This document shows, one piece after another, positions 31,241 through 35,630 of a stretch of DNA of 35,630 nucleotides. This DNA comes from an uncultured bacterium. Lineage in GTDB: Bacteria > Vulcanimicrobiota > CADAWZ01. The stretch is from positions 1 to 35,630 of the forward strand of contig CADASF010000019.1 of NCBI GenBank assembly GCA_902790465.1, in the 5' to 3' direction. The position numbers were made by a program, and so were the translations under genes. A model generated the notes under the pieces. It searched no databases, was not told the origin of the DNA, and was given only the letters and a program-made list of their open reading frames with translations. The stretch's first letter is position 1. Each line of letters opens with the position of its first letter.

Positions 31241-31798
31241 ATGAAAATAATAGATTTTCGCAAATTGAAAAACCGTTTTGAGTTTTCTCCAATTTGTCTT
31301 TCTATGGGATTTTTTGATGGAGTACATATTGGACATCAGAAGTTAATTTCTGATGTCTGTTTTTACGCTGAAAAGATTAATGGTTTTTCTGCTGTTTTGA
31401 CATTTTATAATCACCCAAAAACTGTTTTAGCCCCTGATCATGTCCCTTCTCTCTTGATGAGTTTTGAGGAAAAAATGGATATAATAGCTTCTTTGGGAGT
31501 TGATTTTGCATTTGTCTCTGAATTTGATGAAGAATTTGCTTCAATTACTGCTGAAGAATTTGTGTCAAAAATTTTAGTAGAGAAGTTAAATGTAAAATAT
31601 GTTTGTATTGGAAAAAATCATAGATTTGGCAAAAATGGTATGGGGGATGAGGAGGTTATAAAAAGGTTTGGAATAGAGGTAAAATCTCTTGATTTGTGTT
31701 CTATTATTGGAGAAAATGTCAGCAGTTCAAATATAAGGAAAGCCATTGAAGATGGAAATATTGAACTTGCTACAAAAATGTTGGGAAGAAAATTTTAA
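31241..31798 (+). CDS. ribF: FAD synthetase (FMN adenylyltransferase), single-domain RibF
   Basis: A 185-aa FAD synthetase, which adenylates FMN to FAD. The nucleotidyltransferase motifs are present: LSMGFFDGVHIGHQKLI near residue 20 (HxGH-like), LTFYNHPKTVL near 52, CIGKNHRFGKNGMGD near 125 and VSSSNIRKAIEDGN near 163. In most bacteria RibF is about 300 aa and carries a C-terminal riboflavin kinase domain after the LGRxF/Y junction. Here the stop codon falls exactly after LGRKF, with no kinase remnant in any frame behind it. A riboflavin kinase must therefore be encoded elsewhere, or FMN is salvaged. The start is ATG 31241, close after the SPOR gene. Confidence 0.88.
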   Translation: MKIIDFRKLKNRFEFSPICLSMGFFDGVHIGHQKLISDVCFYAEKINGFSAVLTFYNHPKTVLAPDHVPSLLMSFEEKMDIIASLGVDFAFVSEFDEEFASITAEEFVSKILVEKLNVKYVCIGKNHRFGKNGMGDEEVIKRFGIEVKSLDLCSIIGENVSSSNIRKAIEDGNIELATKMLGRKF

Positions 31799-31857
31799 AT
31801 ATGATTCTGTAGTGTTAGTATTTTACGAGACAGAAAAAGACAGAATAGGGGTATGAC

Positions 31858-33816
31858 ATGGATAAAAAATTTGTTGATGAAATTATAGATGAACTTTCTA
31901 AAAAGTTTACAAAAAATGACAGAATGATTAGATGTGTAAATCAGACTGTCGAAGCATGGACAGACGAAGATGGAAGTTTTGAAGAATTGAAAAATTTCTG
32001 TCTTACATATTATGTTGAAGATGAAGAAAAAATAAATTCTTTGCTTAAAAAGGCTGAACATAATTTTGATGTCATTGATGGATACATACTTGAAATGTAC
32101 AGAAATATTCTTGAACCTGTTCATCTCGATACTGGAAAACTTGAACAGAGCGACAGTCTTTTTGCTGAATTTAATCCAATGACACATCTTACAGAAGATT
32201 TCTTTGCTTCAAAGATTGCTTTTTTAGTTCTTTTAAATTTTCCAGTTTATACACTTGAAGAAAAAGATAGTTTAGGAGCAAAATGGTCAAACATTGAATG
32301 GACAAAAGCTCGCCTTGCTGACAGATTTTCAGAGAGAATTCCTCCAAAAGTTTTATTGGCTTCATCACTTCCAATGTCAAAGGCAGGTGTATATATTTCT
32401 GATTACAATATCTGCATGGATCACATAATAGTTGACGGCAAAGTTGGTGTATTTCCAAAAGGAATGAAACTCATAAGCCATTGGGGACTTAGAGATGAAT
32501 TAAAAGGTCTTTACAGAGAACCTGAAAGCATGAGAAAAAGAGAAATTATTGAGCTAATTCTCAAAAGAATTGTACATGGTGAAATTCCAGAATGTGTAAT
32601 CAATAATGAAGAATATGACTGGGATCCTGTTTCAAATGAAGTTTTCAAAAATGGTGAGAAAATTGAATTTAAGCAAGAGGGTAGTAGAAGATATGAATAT
32701 TTGAGACAGATATTCTTAGCAGATAAAAGTCTTGATTCTTATGTTCCAAAATGTCCAAATGCAATAGATAGAAATTTTGAATTCAGCGTTGAAATTTCTG
32801 AAGATAGAGTAAGAAAAATGCTTGTCTCTATTCTTGAAAGTGATGTCATAAAAGATATGGCAAAGATAGTAGAAAAAAAGGTTGGAAGACCTCTAAGAGC
32901 TTTTGATATTTGGTATCCAGGTTTTAAAGATGCTTCAACTCTGAATGATGATGAATTGAACAAAATAATTGAAGAAAAATATGGAAATAGAGAGGGATTC
33001 CAAAATAAGATCTCTGAAATTTTGAGAGCTTTTGGATTTGCAAACTATAAAGCAGATTATTTGGCTTCAAAAATAAATGTCGATTCTGCAAGAGGTGCAG
33101 GTCATGCGATGGGAGCAGGAGGCAAACAATTCAATTCACATCTAAGAACGAGATTTGACGGCAAGAAAATGAATTATATATCATATAATGTCGCAATACA
33201 TGAACTTGGACATTGTGTCGAACAGGTGTTTTCCTTGAATAATGCTCCTTCAACTTTGATGAGTGGAGTTCCGAATACTGCATTTACAGAGGGATTTGCA
33301 TTTGTATTCCAAGGAAGAGACCAAGAAGTTCTTGGTGTTGGTGGAAGCAAAGAAAAAAGCGATGTTATGCACAGAATACATGGTTTTTGGCATTGCTTTG
33401 AGCTTTGTGGTGTTTCTCTTGTATGTGTTGATACTTGGCATTTTATGTATGACCATCCAGAAGCTACAGCAGAAGAAATAAAAGATTTTGTTGTAAAGAT
33501 TTCAAAAGAATATTGGAATAAATGGTTTGCTCCAATATTCAATGAAAAAGATTCAATTCTTTTGGGTGTATATTCACACATGATAGAATATGGCTTGTAT
33601 TTGCCAAATTATCCCTTGGGTGAAATTATAAGAAGTCAGATTGAAAGCTATCTTGAAAATAAGAGTTTGGCAGATGAAATGGAAAGACTATGTTCACAGG
33701 GCAAATTAACTCCAGACATCTGGCTTTTGAGAGGAACAGGAAATAATATTTCAACAGAGTTTATAATAAAATCTGCAAAACAAGCTGTAGAAAAATTTGA
33801 AAAAATAGATAAATAA
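31858..33816 (+). CDS. Zinc metallopeptidase with HELGH motif, M3-like
   Basis: A 652-aa cytoplasmic protein (no signal peptide). The zincin motif is NVAIHELGHCVEQVFSL, with HELGH near residue 448, and a plausible third ligand is the Glu in AFTEGFAFVFQ about 30 residues later, the gluzincin arrangement. The long helical N-terminal part and overall size resemble M3/M32-type oligopeptidases. The HELGH instead of HEFGH and the preceding GAGHAMGAGGKQFNSHLRTR put it outside the standard oligopeptidase F group. Intracellular peptide breakdown is the likely role; the exact family is unsure. ATG 31858 follows GGGGTATG rather weakly, and the 60-base gap after ribF has no clear promoter. It is ended by a strong terminator. 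Confidence 0.75.
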   Translation: MDKKFVDEIIDELSKKFTKNDRMIRCVNQTVEAWTDEDGSFEELKNFCLTYYVEDEEKINSLLKKAEHNFDVIDGYILEMYRNILEPVHLDTGKLEQSDSLFAEFNPMTHLTEDFFASKIAFLVLLNFPVYTLEEKDSLGAKWSNIEWTKARLADRFSERIPPKVLLASSLPMSKAGVYISDYNICMDHIIVDGKVGVFPKGMKLISHWGLRDELKGLYREPESMRKREIIELILKRIVHGEIPECVINNEEYDWDPVSNEVFKNGEKIEFKQEGSRRYEYLRQIFLADKSLDSYVPKCPNAIDRNFEFSVEISEDRVRKMLVSILESDVIKDMAKIVEKKVGRPLRAFDIWYPGFKDASTLNDDELNKIIEEKYGNREGFQNKISEILRAFGFANYKADYLASKINVDSARGAGHAMGAGGKQFNSHLRTRFDGKKMNYISYNVAIHELGHCVEQVFSLNNAPSTLMSGVPNTAFTEGFAFVFQGRDQEVLGVGGSKEKSDVMHRIHGFWHCFELCGVSLVCVDTWHFMYDHPEATAEEIKDFVVKISKEYWNKWFAPIFNEKDSILLGVYSHMIEYGLYLPNYPLGEIIRSQIESYLENKSLADEMERLCSQGKLTPDIWLLRGTGNNISTEFIIKSAKQAVEKFEKIDK

Positions 33817-33824
33817 GTTGTTGC

Positions 33825-33878
33825 AAAAAATTCCCTTTAGTTCTGTTTTTTGAGCTAAAGGGGATTTTTTCTTTTTTT
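33825..33878 (+). terminator. Strong terminator after the metallopeptidase
   Basis: AAAAAATTCCCTTTAG (33825-33840) pairs with CTAAAGGGGATTTTTT (33855-33870) over 16 bp with one wobble, followed by a T-run. Confidence 0.9.
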
Positions 33879-33926
33879 AAGAAAAAAAATAATGTACAGT
33901 GATAAATTACTAATACGCCTTAGTTT

Positions 33927-33983
33927 TTACATTTGTGAAATAAACTATTTTACATTATTATTTTTATTACATTCGTGAAATAA
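33927..33983 (+). promoter_or_regulatory. Two direct repeats 40 bp apart, possible operator
   Basis: TTACATTTGTGAAATAA (33927-33943) and TTACATTCGTGAAATAA (33967-33983) differ at one of 17 positions and start exactly 40 bp apart, about four helical turns. They lie just upstream of a possible -10 TATACT (33991-33996), so they may bind a regulator of the repeat-protein gene. Confidence 0.45.
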
Positions 33984-34060
33984 TTCTCTATATACTATTT
34001 ACAAATGAGAATTTAGCGTGATGTTATTTTATATTGAAAATCTTTGGAGGTATTTATATT

Positions 34061-35630
34061 ATGATGAATCAAACTATTAATATAAATGTGATGTATCAAA
34101 TAAATAATGTTGGAATTGACTATGTTCCTCAGAGCTTTTTTAGTAACTATTTTATGCAAATGATGATGCATGTGCAGATGATGCAAATACAGATGCAAAT
34201 GATGCAGATACTCCAAAGAATGGCTGAGAAGTCTTTACTTATTATTGGAAGTGGTCAATTTAGACAAATGCCTTTATTTCCAAATTTTTCTTCTCAAGTA
34301 AAAGGTAAATTTCAAGTTTCTTCAAGTTCAAAACAAGTTTCTTCTTCTCAAGTAAAAGATAATTCTCAGGTTTCTTCAAGTTCAAAACAAGTTTCTTTTT
34401 CTCAAGTAAAAGATAATTCTCAGATTTCTTCAAGTTCAAAACAAGTTTCTTCTTCTCAAGTAAAAGATAATTCTCAGGTTTCTTCAAGTTCAAAACAGGT
34501 TTTTTCTTCTCAAGTAAAAGATAATTCTCAGGTTTCTTCAAGTTCTCATGTAAGTAAGGCAAAAGTTAAAAGTTCTGTGAGAACGAAAACTTCGGAAAAA
34601 GTCACAAATATATTCAATAAAATAGGTGTAGATGTTAAAAATAATTTTGTTGCTCCAATAGCTAACAAAGTTAGTAGATATGGATCGAAATTTGCTAATT
34701 CAATTGTTGCTTATTTAGGTGGTAAAGTTACTGGTGAAACTTTATGGTCTACTCCTAATGTTCAACAGCCTGCTCAAAATGTATCTCCTCAATATACAAC
34801 TTCTAATACTCAATTATCAATTCAAGGTTCACCTTCACAATCTGTTCCTAAATCTCAGCAGTCAGTTCAAGGTGGTGCTTCCTATTCAACTTCTAATGCA
34901 CAACTGTCAATTCAAGGTTCCCGTTCACAGTTTGTTCCTAAATTTAAGCAGTCAGTTCAAGATTCATTTTCAATAGGTAGTCAGTCTGATAAATCATCAA
35001 GTATAGATATGGAAGATAAAGCTGTAGAAGTTGATGGTTGGTTGCTTAGGAATGATTTTGATAATAAAAATGATATTACCAAAGAAGTTTCTAAAAAGGT
35101 GGATCTGAATTCTAATATTGATATAGAGATTATTGCTGAAGCAATTTTTGAAAAAGTTGAGCAGAATTCTAATATTGATATAGATTCTATTGTAAAAATA
35201 ATTTCTGAAAAAATTAAGCAGGGTTCTAATATTGATATAGATTCTATTGTAAAAGAGATGTCTGAAAAAGTTGAGCAAGGTTCTAATACCGATCAGAATT
35301 CTAAAGTATCTCAGGGCTCAGTCCAAATAGATGGTCAATATCCTCAAAATAATTATGAATATCAACAAGTATCTCAGGGCTCAGTCCAAATAGATGGTCA
35401 ATATCCTCAAAATAATTATGGATATCAACAAGTATCTCAGGGTTCAGTTCAAATAGATGGTCAATATCCTCAAAATAATTATGGATACCAACAAGTATCT
35501 CAGGGTTCAGTCCAAATAGATGGTCAATATCCTCAAAATAATTATGGATATCAACAAGTATCTCAGGGTTCAGTCCAAATAGATGGTCAATATGCTCAAA
35601 ATAATTATGGATATCAACAAGTACCTCAAG
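34061..35630 (+). CDS. Low-complexity repeat protein, open at the window edge
   Basis: A frame open from ATG 34061 to the last base (523 codons), so the gene is 3'-truncated by the window. TGGAGG lies eleven bases upstream of the first ATG; a second ATG follows at once. The protein has a Met/Gln-rich front (FMQMMMHVQMMQIQMQMMQI), then four repeat families in turn: 18-aa Ser/Gln/Lys repeats, two 30-aa repeats, three 19-aa NIDIDSIVK-type helical repeats, and at least five 21-aa VSQGSVQIDGQYPQNNYGY repeats that run off the window. Between the first two lies a non-repetitive stretch (VTNIFNKIGVDVKNNFVAPI). There are no Cys residues, signal peptide or membrane span in the part seen. The function is unknown; an extended surface, matrix or filament protein is a guess from composition. 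Confidence 0.88.
   Translation, partial: MMNQTININVMYQINNVGIDYVPQSFFSNYFMQMMMHVQMMQIQMQMMQILQRMAEKSLLIIGSGQFRQMPLFPNFSSQVKGKFQVSSSSKQVSSSQVKDNSQVSSSSKQVSFSQVKDNSQISSSSKQVSSSQVKDNSQVSSSSKQVFSSQVKDNSQVSSSSHVSKAKVKSSVRTKTSEKVTNIFNKIGVDVKNNFVAPIANKVSRYGSKFANSIVAYLGGKVTGETLWSTPNVQQPAQNVSPQYTTSNTQLSIQGSPSQSVPKSQQSVQGGASYSTSNAQLSIQGSRSQFVPKFKQSVQDSFSIGSQSDKSSSIDMEDKAVEVDGWLLRNDFDNKNDITKEVSKKVDLNSNIDIEIIAEAIFEKVEQNSNIDIDSIVKIISEKIKQGSNIDIDSIVKEMSEKVEQGSNTDQNSKVSQGSVQIDGQYPQNNYEYQQVSQGSVQIDGQYPQNNYGYQQVSQGSVQIDGQYPQNNYGYQQVSQGSVQIDGQYPQNNYGYQQVSQGSVQIDGQYAQNNYGYQQVPQ
34280..34549 (+). repeat. Five 54-bp repeats (18 aa)
   Basis: Copies at 34280 (diverged), 34334, 34388, 34442 and 34496. The unit reads QVSSSQVKDNSQVSSSSK; the middle three differ at very few bases. 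Confidence 0.93.
34796..34975 (+). repeat. Two 90-bp repeats (30 aa)
   Basis: Copies at 34796 and 34886 share STSNxQLSIQGS, a Ser/Gln/Val-Pro-Lys segment and QQSVQ- or KQSVQ-type ends. They are more diverged than the other families. Confidence 0.85.
35111..35281 (+). repeat. Three 57-bp repeats (19 aa)
   Basis: Copies at 35111, 35168 and 35225 of SNIDIDSIVKxxSEKVEQG. Hydrophobic residues are spaced as in an amphipathic helix. Confidence 0.9.
35306..35630 (+). repeat. 63-bp repeats (21 aa), five complete plus a partial
   Basis: Copies at 35306, 35369, 35432, 35495 and 35558 and the start of another at 35621. The unit is VSQGSVQIDGQYPQNNYGYQQ, nearly identical between copies. The array continues past the window. 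Confidence 0.95.

Noticed and set aside
31799-31857. Frameshifted riboflavin kinase domain after ribF
   Set aside because: Only 59 bases separate ribF from the next gene and none of the frames shows kinase motifs.
34013-35278. Several minus- and plus-strand reading frames within the repeat-protein region
   Set aside because: They are periodic shadows of the tandem repeats (for example LNLKKPENYLLLEKKK) and lack start signals, while the plus frame from 34061 is continuously open.

Overview
The window is AT-rich (roughly 30% G+C by eye), densely coded and bacterial. Shine-Dalgarno sequences are strong (GGGAGG, AAGGAGG), many genes overlap by ATGA or TAATG, and intrinsic terminators are frequent. 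A corrinoid-type methyltransferase suggests an anaerobe. The gene mix does not fix a phylum. I read it as an anaerobic low-GC bacterium, Firmicute-like or from a poorly sampled lineage. Short tandem duplications inside genes and small dispersed palindromic elements between genes are unusually common.

Region 1 (1-5430) is a defence-type locus. It holds the 3' end of an adenine-specific Mod methyltransferase, a block of mobile and repeat debris, a RelB/DinJ-YafQ toxin-antitoxin pair, a 1051-aa SNF2-type helicase and an overlapping DUF4391 gene. Region 2 (5430-8760) has an ECF sigma factor with a tiny Cys-rich partner, a methyltetrahydrofolate-type methyltransferase and an aspartate-family aminotransferase. 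Region 3 (8760-13590) has two exported proteins on the minus strand, a 4 x 39-bp intergenic tandem repeat, and the TldD/TldE protease operon.

Region 4 (13600-18900) holds an unrecognised 662-aa coiled-coil protein. Next comes a MYG1-family gene lying between 50-bp inverted repeats, then an RtcB ligase and the release-factor homologue PrfH. RtcB-PrfH is a known rRNA-repair/ribosome-rescue pairing. The rtcB leader can fold into two mutually exclusive hairpins, one of which buries its ribosome-binding site behind a copy of the anti-Shine-Dalgarno sequence. I rate this the most interesting regulatory signal in the window.

Region 5 (18900-33880) is mostly housekeeping: a CNNM/CorC-type membrane protein, RNase II/R, PgeF, one OmpR-type response regulator with two soluble histidine kinases, a WecG/TagA glycosyltransferase, ComF, a SPOR-domain protein, a single-domain FAD synthetase and a large zinc metallopeptidase. 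It also contains a Gln/Met/His-rich coiled-coil protein. Region 6 (33880-end) is a reading frame that is still open at the window edge. It encodes a low-complexity protein built from four different tandem repeat families.
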